Shown here one piece after another: positions 18,109 through 26,428 of a stretch of DNA of 64,000 nt (the stretch's first letter is position 1; every line of letters begins with the position of its first letter). The position numbers and the translations under genes are program-made. Under the pieces are notes generated by a model, which saw only the letters and a list, made by a program, of their open reading frames with translations, was not told the origin of the DNA and did no database searches. Origin of the DNA: an uncultured Eubacteriales bacterium (lineage in GTDB: Bacteria; Bacillota; Clostridia; Christensenellales; Aristaeellaceae). Location: contig CADBZH010000001.1 of assembly GCA_902799045.1 (NCBI GenBank), positions 1 through 64,000 of the forward strand. Reading direction: 5' to 3'.

Positions 18109-18306
18109 TTCACAGAGAGTCGAGCGATTTGAAAAACATAGGCTCTTGACGTTTCGTACAGATCCTTCGCTCCGCTCAGGATGACAGACGACGCAATTCC
18201 TGTCATCCTGAGCGAAGCGAAGGATCTGTGCGTTGTGTTGTTCTGAGGCGTTGAGGGCGGCGTTCTGCCATATACATCCGTGCAACCCTCGGATTTCCGT
18301 GAAGAG
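18109..18306. repeat. Palindromic composite (MITE-like) element, copy 2
   Basis: The left end TTCACAGAGAGTCGAGCGA and the right end CCCTCGGATTTCCGTGAA are inverted copies with mismatches. The core is a 29-bp inverted repeat, 18160-18188 and 18201-18229 (CAGATCCTTCGC...GGATGACAG), with one mismatch. It lies between convergent trpB-like and GH3 genes and could fold into a strong terminator-like hairpin in either transcript. Confidence 0.75.
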
Positions 18307-18351
18307 CCTCCTGTTTGGCGATTTGCGTTATCCCGATCCCACCGTTCTCCG

Positions 18352-20571
18352 TCAGCAGTCCGAAGAGCCGTAGCTCAGGCCGAAGCCGAAATCATAGGCG
18401 TTCCCGGCCTCGTCCACATGGGGCGGGATGTCCAGCGCCCGGTCCTCGCAGTGGGCCTCCACCGCGTCCATATCCCGGGGCATCTGGAAGGGAAGGCGGC
18501 CCCTGGGGGCGCAGCGCCCGAACACGACGTCCAGCACGGCCTCGCGCGATACGCCGAATTCGCACACCAGGGCGTCCACTTCGCGCTCAAACTCCCGCAC
18601 CACCATCGGGTTGGCGAGCGTCTCCACGACGATCACCGGCTTGTCGCCCATCGCCCGCCGACAGTTCAGGATGTTGTCCAGGTCGGCCTCGTTGAAGCAG
18701 GTGTTGGTCTTGCCGCGATAGCTGCGGTTGGTGAAATCCTCGCGGAAGTCGCCGCCGGCGATGCTCGTTTCGCGGGCGTTCGCGGCGGTGTAGGGCCGGT
18801 ATTGCAGCGTGATTGGCAGATAGCCGTTGCCACCCGCGGCGGCGTCCGCCGTGGAATAGGGGTTGCAGGCGGGGCTCTCGGCGAACACGATGGCCGCGTC
18901 GGCCTCCTCCGGGCGGGACACCCTCGTGCCGTACTGCGCGATCACCGCGTCCGGCACGGGGTTTTCGGTGTAAGGCGGCATGTCGTTTCTGAAGAAGCCC
19001 TTGGAGGGGCCGATGTGACGCTCGGGGATGTAGAGCTTCAGCCCTTCCGCCAGCGGCAGACAGCCCTTCCGGTTCTTCAGCAGCACCACGCTTCGGCGCT
19101 GGGCCGCTTCGCCGTGCCGGACGAATGCCTCGCAGCCCACGATCCGCTCGGATTCCTCCGGGTCCAGATAGGGGTCCTCAAACAGCCCGCAGCGGAAGAT
19201 ATTCACCAGCAGCCGCGCGGCGGACTGCTCCATCCGCCGGCGCATGGCGGCTTCGCCGATCTCCCGGCAGCCCAGCGCGTAGGCCTCGAGCACCGGCGCG
19301 GGGTCGTCGTTGCCGCCGAACTGGTCCACGCCGTTCATAATCAGCGTGAGCATGCGCTCCGCCTCGGTCTTGTCCTGCATGTTGTAGCAGCGGCTGCCGA
19401 AGGCGTCGATGCTCGGGGACGGGTCCTGGGTGATGCCCCAGTCGGTACAGACCACGCCGTCGAAGCCGTACCTTTCCCGAAGCAGGTCGTGGATCAGGTA
19501 GCGGCTGTAGGAGTTTCCGACGTTCCTGCCATACTTCTTGTCAAGCCCCCAGGAAACGGTGTAATAGGGCATCACCGCCGAGGCGCACTTTGTGGGCCCG
19601 TCCAGCCGGAACGCCGCGTCTGTGAAGGGCTTTTCGTGCTCCGTGGCGTTGCCGGCGGGATAGACCGCGTATTCGCCGAAGGCATAGTGGGCGTCCCTGC
19701 CGCCCTCGCCGGTGCCGCCGCCGGGCCAGTGCTTCACCATGGTGTTCACGCTGTGCCTGCCCCAGCCGCCGGGCGCGCCCTCGGTGGTCTGCATGCCGTC
19801 GCAGTAGGCCTTCACACGGGCCTTGACGCCCTCGATGTCCATGCCCAGCGTGTCCATGAAGCGCATCCAGCGCGGCTCGGTGCACAGGTCGATCTGCGGG
19901 CCCAGGGCGGTGGTGATGCCCATGGCGCGGTATTCCCGGGAGGCGTCCTCGGCGAACTGCCGAACCACCTCCGCGTCGCCGCAGGCCGCGAAGCCCACGC
20001 CCTCGGGCCACTTGCTCACGTCGCTGCCGGCGAGCCGGAACTCCGCCTTGGAGGGCTTCGCGCCGTTTCTGGGGTCGGAGGAGAGGTTCACCGGGATGGC
20101 GAAGGGCAGCTTCTCCGCCTGGTGCTGGAGCGCGTTGCTCCATCGGGCTGCGGTGCCCGCCCCCTCCACGCCCATCATCAGGATGTGGCGGATGTGCTTT
20201 TCGGCCAGGAATTGCTTCTGCTGGTCGGACAGGGCGTGGGCGGGCTGGCTGGACGCCTCCCAGGGCTTTCCGTCGAAGGTGCCGCCGAAGGGTCCCCCGG
20301 CGACGGGCGGCACCATCTGGTGGGGCGAGTACAGCATCAGGCCGGCGATTGCCTCGATGCTCAGCCGGGAGGCCAGGTCCCTGGCCCGCTCCGCGGCGCT
20401 CAGGCGCCAGTCCTCGTAGGGCAGCAGCGCGCCGGTGCGGGCCATGTCCTTGAAGAGGCGCCCGTCCACCTCGAGCAGCGCGATCCCCGAATCCTCATAC
20501 CACGCGAGGGTCGGCCCCTCCGGCTGGGCGACCCGGTTCAAACCGTCCGTGCCTTTGACAACTGCGTTCAT
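18352..20571 (-). CDS. Glycoside hydrolase family 3 protein (no Fn3 domain)
   Basis: A 739-residue GH3 enzyme, quite different from the one at 799. The barrel shows PQIDLCTEPRWMRFMDTLGMD, the motif VKHWPGGG, and the nucleophile D377 in VVCTDWG. The second domain has SVVLLKNRKGCLPLA and ends with FGRCAPRGRLPFQMP and DFGFGLSYGSSDC; the C-terminal fibronectin-III-like domain common in the family is absent. No signal peptide is seen, so it is probably cytoplasmic. The ATG at 20571 follows GGAGG by seven bases, and a near-consensus promoter lies upstream. Substrate is unknown; a beta-glucoside or beta-xyloside is likely. Confidence 0.85.
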   Translation of the reverse strand: MNAVVKGTDGLNRVAQPEGPTLAWYEDSGIALLEVDGRLFKDMARTGALLPYEDWRLSAAERARDLASRLSIEAIAGLMLYSPHQMVPPVAGGPFGGTFDGKPWEASSQPAHALSDQQKQFLAEKHIRHILMMGVEGAGTAARWSNALQHQAEKLPFAIPVNLSSDPRNGAKPSKAEFRLAGSDVSKWPEGVGFAACGDAEVVRQFAEDASREYRAMGITTALGPQIDLCTEPRWMRFMDTLGMDIEGVKARVKAYCDGMQTTEGAPGGWGRHSVNTMVKHWPGGGTGEGGRDAHYAFGEYAVYPAGNATEHEKPFTDAAFRLDGPTKCASAVMPYYTVSWGLDKKYGRNVGNSYSRYLIHDLLRERYGFDGVVCTDWGITQDPSPSIDAFGSRCYNMQDKTEAERMLTLIMNGVDQFGGNDDPAPVLEAYALGCREIGEAAMRRRMEQSAARLLVNIFRCGLFEDPYLDPEESERIVGCEAFVRHGEAAQRRSVVLLKNRKGCLPLAEGLKLYIPERHIGPSKGFFRNDMPPYTENPVPDAVIAQYGTRVSRPEEADAAIVFAESPACNPYSTADAAAGGNGYLPITLQYRPYTAANARETSIAGGDFREDFTNRSYRGKTNTCFNEADLDNILNCRRAMGDKPVIVVETLANPMVVREFEREVDALVCEFGVSREAVLDVVFGRCAPRGRLPFQMPRDMDAVEAHCEDRALDIPPHVDEAGNAYDFGFGLSYGSSDC

Positions 20572-20609
20572 GGCGCATCCTCCCTTGTCTGGAATATCGG
20601 TCTGAGACC

Positions 20610-20638
20610 ATTGTGACAGCTCTTCGTGCGCTTGTCAA
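20610..20638 (-). promoter_or_regulatory. Promoter of the second GH3 gene
   Basis: On the minus strand TTGACA (20638-20633), 17 bases, CACAAT (20615-20610), 38 bases before the start codon. The same TTGACA-17-CACAAT arrangement precedes the gene at 28270. Confidence 0.75.
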
Positions 20639-20710
20639 GGGTGGGGGAGGCAACGGCCGGGCAAACGCATGAGTTGCAATCGCATTGCGACGACAGGAAT
20701 CAATGTTGGC

Positions 20711-20765
20711 GTAAGGGCGGCGATGCTGCCGCCCGCCCAAAAACGAAACGTTGCACCGCCCCTAC
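20711..20765. repeat. GTAGGGGCG-type palindromic repeat
   Basis: GTAAGGGCGGCGATGCTGCC (20711 on) and the inverted end GCACCGCCCCTAC (20753-20765). Relatives are at 460-479, 52229-52305 and 63540-63567. It lies in the 616-base intergenic region 20572-21188, which has no credible gene. Confidence 0.65.
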
Positions 20766-20815
20766 ATATGCTTTATGCATGTATATTCGTTTTGAGACAG
20801 TTCCTTCTTTGGGCT

Positions 20816-21099
20816 CTTCAAGGAAAGCCGGGCGATTTGAAAACGGAAACTCTTGACGCAACGCACAGATCCTTCGCACGGCGCGGTTTTCAATCCCCCG
20901 GATTGAAAATGCGCGGTCCGGCCCACAGGCCGGACTTGGAACCCCCTCCGGGTTTCCAACCTTTTGCTCAGGATGACAGGGATTGCGATGCGTTGTCATC
21001 CTGAGCGAAGCGCAGGATCTGTACGTTGCGCTGCCCTGCGGCATGGAGGCTTGTGTGATACCCTGTCCGTCCATGCAACCCTCAGGTTTTCGTGAAGAG
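20816..21099. repeat. Palindromic composite element, copy 3, with nested insert
   Basis: Same family as 272-451 and 18109-18306: left end TTCAAGGAAAGCCGGGCGAT, right end CCCTCAGGTTTTCGTGAAG, and core arms CAGATCCTTCGC (20866-20877) and the full right arm 20994-21021. The left arm is interrupted after 20877 by ~88 bases made of three successive hairpins and resumes at GCTCAGGATGACA (20966-20978). Confidence 0.75.
20887..20959. repeat. Three-hairpin insert within the palindromic element
   Basis: Hairpin 1: TTTTCAATCC/GGATTGAAAA with loop CCC (20887-20909). Hairpin 2: GTCCGGCC/GGCCGGAC with loop CACA (20916-20935). Hairpin 3: TTGGAA...TTCCAA with an inner CCC/GGG stem (20936-20959). The three lie head to tail with at most six bases between them. 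Confidence 0.75.
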
Positions 21100-21107
21100 C
21101 CAATAAA

Positions 21108-21163
21108 GGGCCGCCTCAAAAGTGACCGGAGTGACCGCGATCCCCGGTGTTTTGAGACGGCCC
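21108..21163 (-). terminator. Probable terminator of the secreted-protein gene
   Basis: GGGCCGCCTCAAAA and TTTTGAGACGGCCC form a 14-bp stem with one wobble pair around a ~28-base loop that itself contains GTGACCGGAGTGACC. On the minus strand it lies 26 bases after the stop codon of the gene at 21189 and is followed by TTTATTGG. Confidence 0.6.
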
Positions 21164-21188
21164 ATAAGATAAGTTTTTATCCGGCGGG

Positions 21189-22202
21189 TCAGGCGTCGCC
21201 CTGCATGGGGGCGTAGACCATTTCCGCCACGGCGACCACGTCCAGGCCATCCGGGTCCGTGGTGTAGGCGGACAGGGAGTACATCAGGCCAGGGACCAGG
21301 TCATACCACAGGCAGAGCTCCACCCACTCCTCGCTGCCGGTCTGGGCGATGCCGATGGTGCCGTAGCAGCCGCCGACGCTGATCTCTTCCTCGTGCTCCC
21401 ACTCGTAATAGATGTCGGAGATGTTGTCCAGCTGGTCGGGCTCCAGCGCGTCGGGCTTGATGCGGGCGCAATACTCGTCGCCGTCCAGGGTGAACTGCAT
21501 TTCCGCAAGGCTCTCGTCCGCCAGCCAGCGCCAGACGACGTTCTCCGCGCCCTCGGGCACGTTGAAGGACACGCCGGAAACCTGCGAAAGCTCTTCTTCG
21601 GTCAGCTCCACCCAGGGGTTTTCCATGCCCATATCGTCAAGGGAATAGCCGACGAAGCCGCTTTCGTTGGCCGCGCTGTAGAGGAACCAGTCCTCCAGCT
21701 CGGTCGGCGCCTCCTCCTGCCAGAGCAGGTGCGCCCACATCTGCATGTCCTCATTCAGCATGTCCACCGGCGTGCCGGGCCGGAACAGGCGCATTTCGTC
21801 GCCTTCGCTGATGCCGTAGGGATCGGTGGTGACGTAGCGGATGCCGTCGTCGATGGATTCCTCGCCCACGGTGCCGTCGATGGTCAGGCTGTCGACGCGC
21901 ACGACCCAGGAATACTCGTCCACCGGCTCCGGCGGCGTGAAACGGCCGGTGAAGGAGCAGCCGTAGAGGGTGCCGTTCGGGTAGGCGTCATCCATCTCGC
22001 CCATTTCGCTGTCGTGGAATTCGCCGCTGAAGGCGCCTTCCGCGTCCAACCGCATCTCCGTGGACCAGCCGCCCGCGCCGCTGGAGAAGCTCCACTCCAG
22101 GCCCGCCAGCGACTCAAAGGTCAGCGCCTCTTCCTCCGCGCACGCGCCCGCGGCGCACAGCGCAAGCGCCAGGGTCAATAACCATGCCAATGCCTTTTTC
22201 AT
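21189..22202 (-). CDS. Secreted acidic protein of unknown function
   Basis: A 337-residue protein with a signal peptide (KKALAWLLTLALALCAAGACAEEE; a lipobox is not convincing). The mature part is acidic and Trp/Tyr-rich, with lipocalin-like strands such as LAGLEWSFSSGAGGWSTEMRL and GAFSGEFHDSEMG near the N-terminus. I do not recognise a family. The ATG at 22202 has GGAGG eight bases upstream, so the longer upstream frame is rejected. The gene is monocistronic. Confidence 0.65.
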   Translation of the reverse strand: MKKALAWLLTLALALCAAGACAEEEALTFESLAGLEWSFSSGAGGWSTEMRLDAEGAFSGEFHDSEMGEMDDAYPNGTLYGCSFTGRFTPPEPVDEYSWVVRVDSLTIDGTVGEESIDDGIRYVTTDPYGISEGDEMRLFRPGTPVDMLNEDMQMWAHLLWQEEAPTELEDWFLYSAANESGFVGYSLDDMGMENPWVELTEEELSQVSGVSFNVPEGAENVVWRWLADESLAEMQFTLDGDEYCARIKPDALEPDQLDNISDIYYEWEHEEEISVGGCYGTIGIAQTGSEEWVELCLWYDLVPGLMYSLSAYTTDPDGLDVVAVAEMVYAPMQGDA

Positions 22203-22391
22203 TTCGATATCCTCCTGTTTCTGTATTTCGCGATTTGGACGGAAAAAATGGAAGTCGTGTTCCATTCCGCTGCTGATTATTTCCATGTGAGCGAGGCGTC
22301 TCCCTGCCGGAACAAATGTTAATAATATATTAAATTGTGAATTATCTGATTTTCAGGCCGTCAGGACTGGAAGCGGATTGGACAAACGTGG

Positions 22392-22480
22392 TATAATGAT
22401 TAGGAAAAACAGCGTTTTTCCGGGTCGGCGGGCAAGGGAGCAAAGCGAGTTGCGCAGCACGCCGACAATCATGGTATAAT
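22392..22480 (+). promoter_or_regulatory. Two tandem extended -10 promoters before the HD-GYP gene
   Basis: TGGTATAAT occurs at 22389-22397 and again at 22472-22480, both lacking a good -35 but carrying the TGn extension. The second is 43 bases before the start codon. Between them GTCGGC and GCCGAC (22422 and 22461 regions) form a short inverted repeat. The rest of the 320-base divergent region 22203-22522 shows only A+T-rich sequence near 22320. Confidence 0.6.
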
Positions 22481-22522
22481 ATATAGAGTAACCTTGCCTG
22501 TAATGCGAGGAGGATATACAGA

Positions 22523-24925
22523 ATGGTGGAGGTTTTAAAGGAGTACCAGGCGGACATCATGCTTGCTCTGGCCGGTATCTGCGGGATCATCGCGCTATTC
22601 GTATACATGACGAATACCATGTCGAAGAAGCGCAAGCTGTCGCTGATGATGCTGGAGATCAGCGCCATGCTGCTGGTGATCTCCGACCGGCGGGCCTATA
22701 TCTTTCGGGGCGACCCCAGTCAGACGGGCTGGTGGATGGTGCGCATCAGCAACTTCCTGGTGTTCTTTCTGACGTTGGCGGTCCTCTACGCGTTCAACCT
22801 GTATCTGATCGACCTGCTCATGAACGAGGGCGGGCTTGCGAAGGCGCCGAAGCGACTGAAGCTGACGAAGGTGCTGGTGCTGGCGGGCATGGCGATGGTC
22901 GTCGTCTCCCAGTTCACCGGGTTCTACTACACCTTTGACGAGACGAACCGCTATCAGCGCGCGCCGGGCTTCATCGTCTGCTACCTGATCCCCATGCTGA
23001 GCATGCTGCTCCAGCTGTCCGTCATCATCCAGCACCGCAAGCGCCTGAGCGGCAGCGTGGGGCTGTCGATGATCCTGTTTACGGGCGTTTCCATCGCCAC
23101 TTCCGTGCTCCAGGTGTTCATGTACGGCGTGTCGCTGAACAACATGGCCATCGTCGTGATGGCGGTGCTTCTGTATGTGTTCGCGCTCCGGGACATGACC
23201 CACGAGGTGGAACGGGCGCGAGAAATGGAGATCGAGCACTACAAGGAAGAGCAGAAGAAGGAGCACGCCCTGTTTGAACAGACCGCCGAGGCGCTGGCGA
23301 CGGCCATCGACGCCAAGGACAAGTACACCCACGGCCACTCCACCCGCGTGGCCATGTATTCCACCCAGATCGCCCGGGAGGCGGGCATGCCCGAGGAGGA
23401 GTGCGACAAGGTGTATTTCGCGGCGCTTTTGCACGACGTGGGCAAGATCGGCGTGCCGGACGCCATCATCAACAAGGAGGGCAAGCTGACCAACGAGGAG
23501 TTTGCCCAGATCAAGCTGCACCCGGTCTACGGCAACCAGATCCTCTCCAGCATCTATATGTCGCCCTACCTGAGTATCGGGGCCCACTATCACCACGAGC
23601 GCTATGACGGCCGGGGCTATCCGGAGGGCCTGAAGGGCGAGGACATTCCCGAGATCGCGCGGATCATCGCCGTGGCGGATTCCTACGACGCCATGACCTC
23701 CAAGCGCAGCTATCGCGCTCCCATACCCCAAGACCAGGTGCGCGAGGAGCTGGTGAAGGGCATCGGCACGCAGTTTGACCCGCAGTTCGCCAGGATCATG
23801 CTCCGGCTGGTCGACCAGGACGTGGAATACCGCATGCGCGAGCAGAAGGAGGATTCCGACGACGCCTTCATTACGCGCATCCACTGCGAAACGATTTACA
23901 ACGACTGTTCGCTGGGCATCCCGGTCATCGACCGGAAGGTCTGGATCAGGCTGTACAGCCGGCCGGACGACGGCTTCGACGCGGCGGAGAGCCTGCCGAC
24001 GCTGCTGCTGTTCGACGCGCTGGACGCCCGCGTCCACGTGGACGAGGCCAAGCAAAAGGAACTGCTCTACCTGGAATACGGCCAGTTCCGCTTTGACGGC
24101 AGGGTGACCCAGGGAGCCGCGCGGAAGATCGAGACGAGCGTGAAATCGCAGAGCGGGGGACAGGGCACGTCGGACAAGCGCTACACCAGCTACATCATCG
24201 AGGCCGCCCGCGTGGAGGACCACGCGATCATCCGCATCTCGGACGGGGAAAAGACCTGGCAGAGCATCGTCGCCCTGCCCGACAGCGCGCGCTTCTCCTA
24301 TATCGCGCTCACCGGCGAGCATTGCATGATCAGCAACATCCATGTGGACGAAGAGGACGTGAGCGTGCCCGAGGACTACATCCCGCGCATCGCGCCGCCC
24401 GTCAGCTTCATCGATGGCTGCCCCGAGGGCGACGTGCCCAACGTGCAGGTCAACCGCTGGCGCTCCGCCGCCAGCCGGGGCATCCCCATCCGGGACGGCA
24501 TGCGGCTCGCCTTCCACACCCGGAGCCTGCCCACGGCGCGGCTGGTGTGGCACTGCCCCTATGTCAGCGTGTTCACCTCGAAGGACGGCACGCTGGGTGG
24601 CGAGGGCTATCGGGAGTTTTTGCTGTTGCGCCTGGACGGCGAAAGCTGGGATTCCGACGAGCATGCCGTGAACGTGGTCGAGTGCGCCCGCACCGGCGCC
24701 TTTCCCGGCTGGAACATCTGGAAGGAGAAAAACCGCGAGGGCTTTGACTGCCAGGTGGACATCCAGCGCGAGGGCAATATCATCACGCTGGACACCGAAA
24801 ACCTGGGCATCCGGGCGACCAGCGTGACGACGGTGAAGGACGATGTCGCCGAGATCTACGTCGCCCTGACCGGCGACCAGTGCGCGCTGACGAACATCCG
24901 CGCCCTGCCGGTTCCGGCGGAGTAA
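22523..24925 (+). CDS. Membrane HD-GYP phosphodiesterase with C-terminal duplicated domain
   Basis: An 800-residue protein expected to degrade cyclic di-GMP. About seven hydrophobic segments fill residues 8-222, a charged coiled coil follows (HEVERAREMEIEHYKEEQKKEH), then an HD-GYP domain: HGHSTRVAMYS, H304-D305 in LLHDVGKIG, HHERYDGRGYPEGL with G365-Y366-P367, and VADSYDAMTSKRSYR. All metal and GYP residues are present. Residues ~440-800 form an unusual extension with an internal duplication: FSYIALTGEHCMISNIHV near 595 and EIYVALTGDQCALTNIRAL at the end. This looks like two beta-sandwich modules and must lie in the cytoplasm with the HD-GYP. AGGAGG is nine bases before the ATG. The next gene follows by 23 bases. 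Confidence 0.88.
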   Translation: MVEVLKEYQADIMLALAGICGIIALFVYMTNTMSKKRKLSLMMLEISAMLLVISDRRAYIFRGDPSQTGWWMVRISNFLVFFLTLAVLYAFNLYLIDLLMNEGGLAKAPKRLKLTKVLVLAGMAMVVVSQFTGFYYTFDETNRYQRAPGFIVCYLIPMLSMLLQLSVIIQHRKRLSGSVGLSMILFTGVSIATSVLQVFMYGVSLNNMAIVVMAVLLYVFALRDMTHEVERAREMEIEHYKEEQKKEHALFEQTAEALATAIDAKDKYTHGHSTRVAMYSTQIAREAGMPEEECDKVYFAALLHDVGKIGVPDAIINKEGKLTNEEFAQIKLHPVYGNQILSSIYMSPYLSIGAHYHHERYDGRGYPEGLKGEDIPEIARIIAVADSYDAMTSKRSYRAPIPQDQVREELVKGIGTQFDPQFARIMLRLVDQDVEYRMREQKEDSDDAFITRIHCETIYNDCSLGIPVIDRKVWIRLYSRPDDGFDAAESLPTLLLFDALDARVHVDEAKQKELLYLEYGQFRFDGRVTQGAARKIETSVKSQSGGQGTSDKRYTSYIIEAARVEDHAIIRISDGEKTWQSIVALPDSARFSYIALTGEHCMISNIHVDEEDVSVPEDYIPRIAPPVSFIDGCPEGDVPNVQVNRWRSAASRGIPIRDGMRLAFHTRSLPTARLVWHCPYVSVFTSKDGTLGGEGYREFLLLRLDGESWDSDEHAVNVVECARTGAFPGWNIWKEKNREGFDCQVDIQREGNIITLDTENLGIRATSVTTVKDDVAEIYVALTGDQCALTNIRALPVPAE

Positions 24926-24948
24926 AAGAATACCAGAGCTGGAAATAC

Positions 24949-26391
24949 ATGAAGAGAGTTACGATCCAGATTGCTGCGCTGGCGGCGATTCTGCTGTTGG
25001 TTTGCGCCGGCTGCCGACTGCTGACGCGCAACACCTATGTGGCGAGCGTGCCCGTCCAGAGGACGGACCTGGCCCCGGAGAACCTCCGCCTGGAGGCGGA
25101 GACGCCCGGCGTGGTCAATCCCGGGACCCTGCGCGTGGAGGACGGCTGGGTTCGCGTGCCCATCCGGCCCGACGGACCGGGCGAGACGTTTGTCGAGTTG
25201 AAGGACGCTTCGGGCGAGGGCGTCGGCATGATGCGCCTGCACGTGGACCGCTTCGGCACCGTCTACGACTGGTCGACCGGCGGCTTCACCGGCGATACCG
25301 TGGCGCTGGCGGCGTTCACGGTGTTCTGCCTGGCGGTGGCGGCGATCATGTTCCGCGCCTGGCGCGACGCGAAGGGCCCGGCGTTTTACACCTACAGCAC
25401 GATCCACGCGGCGGGCTTCTCGCTGTTCGCGCTGCTGACGGGGCTGACGATGCTGGCGGTGACGCTGCGGCACGCCCTGCGGCCCCGGGATTTCAGCATG
25501 CTCTATGCCTATGAGGCCATCTCCGGCGCGAGCTGGCGGTTCATGATGGTCACGGCGGTGCCGCTGGCGGCCTTCGCCGTCGCCATGGCGGTGAGCAACG
25601 TCGCCCTGGTGCGCCACGAGGGCTTCCACCCGAAGAACGTGCTGGGCGTCGGCATCGGCGTCGCGCTGGTGGCGGGGGAGGTGCTGGCCTTCGCGCTGTA
25701 CAGCCGCGATATCTCCGGCTCGGAGCGCGAGGTGAGGACGTGGATGACGCTGTGCAACGTCTACGCCACGGCGTTCGCCTGCTTTGAGTGCGTGCTGGTG
25801 GGCGCCATCGTGTGCGGCATCCAGGCCGCGCGCCATGTGCCGGCGCCGGACGCGGACTACATACTGATCCTCGGCTGCAAGTTTCGCCGGGACGGCACGC
25901 TGACGCCGCTGCTTCGCGGCCGGGTGGACCGGGCCGTCGCGTTCTGGAAGCGCCAGCGGGAGCTGACCGGCAAGGAAGCCGTGCTGATGCCCTCCGGCGG
26001 GCAGGGCGCGGACGAGCCCATCGCCGAGGCCGAGGCCATGCGCCGCTATCTGGTGGCGCAGGGCGTGCCGGAGGGCCGCATCGTGCTGGAGGACCGGTCC
26101 CGGAACACGTTCCAGAACATGCAGTTCTCCCGCGGGCTGATCGAGAAGGAAGCGCCCGGGGCGAAGGTGGTCTACGCCACCACGAACTACCACGTGTTCC
26201 GCAGCGGCGTCTGGGCGAACCTGGCCGGCCTGCCCTCGGAGGGCGTCGGCAGCCGGACGAAGTGGTGGTACTGGCCGAACGCCTTCATGCGGGAGTGCGT
26301 GGGCCTGATGCTGAACCGCATTCCCCAGGAGCTCGCGCTGCTGGCGGTGATGATCGCGTTCTTTGGCGCGCTGTCTGTCGCGCTGGGATAA
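24949..26391 (+). CDS. YdcF/SanA-family (DUF218) membrane protein
   Basis: A 480-residue protein. The N-terminus is a membrane anchor or lipoprotein-like leader (IAALAAILLLVCAGC), followed by an outside Ig-like domain (~residues 25-105, PENLRLEAETPGVVNPG) that resembles bacterial Ig repeats. Five to six helices follow, then the DUF218 domain: DYILILGCKFRRDGTLTPLLRGRVDRA, LMPSGGQGADEPIAEAEAM, VLEDRSRNTFQNM and ATTNYHVFR. Family members are linked to envelope barrier function and have a nucleotide-like binding fold; the reaction is unknown. It follows the HD-GYP gene by 23 bases, so the two are probably co-transcribed. The ribosome site is weak (CTGGAAAT). Confidence 0.8.
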   Translation: MKRVTIQIAALAAILLLVCAGCRLLTRNTYVASVPVQRTDLAPENLRLEAETPGVVNPGTLRVEDGWVRVPIRPDGPGETFVELKDASGEGVGMMRLHVDRFGTVYDWSTGGFTGDTVALAAFTVFCLAVAAIMFRAWRDAKGPAFYTYSTIHAAGFSLFALLTGLTMLAVTLRHALRPRDFSMLYAYEAISGASWRFMMVTAVPLAAFAVAMAVSNVALVRHEGFHPKNVLGVGIGVALVAGEVLAFALYSRDISGSEREVRTWMTLCNVYATAFACFECVLVGAIVCGIQAARHVPAPDADYILILGCKFRRDGTLTPLLRGRVDRAVAFWKRQRELTGKEAVLMPSGGQGADEPIAEAEAMRRYLVAQGVPEGRIVLEDRSRNTFQNMQFSRGLIEKEAPGAKVVYATTNYHVFRSGVWANLAGLPSEGVGSRTKWWYWPNAFMRECVGLMLNRIPQELALLAVMIAFFGALSVALG

Positions 26392-26428
26392 GGGATACCG
26401 ATACTGTATGGACCGGGAGGGAAACAAC

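Noticed and set aside
20887..20959. Hairpin array considered as a CRISPR or small RNA gene
   Set aside because: The three hairpins differ in sequence, there are no constant repeats with variable spacers, and no promoter is visible.
21108..21163. Hairpin considered as a riboswitch aptamer
   Set aside because: It lies after a stop codon, not before a start, and has a simple terminator-like shape.
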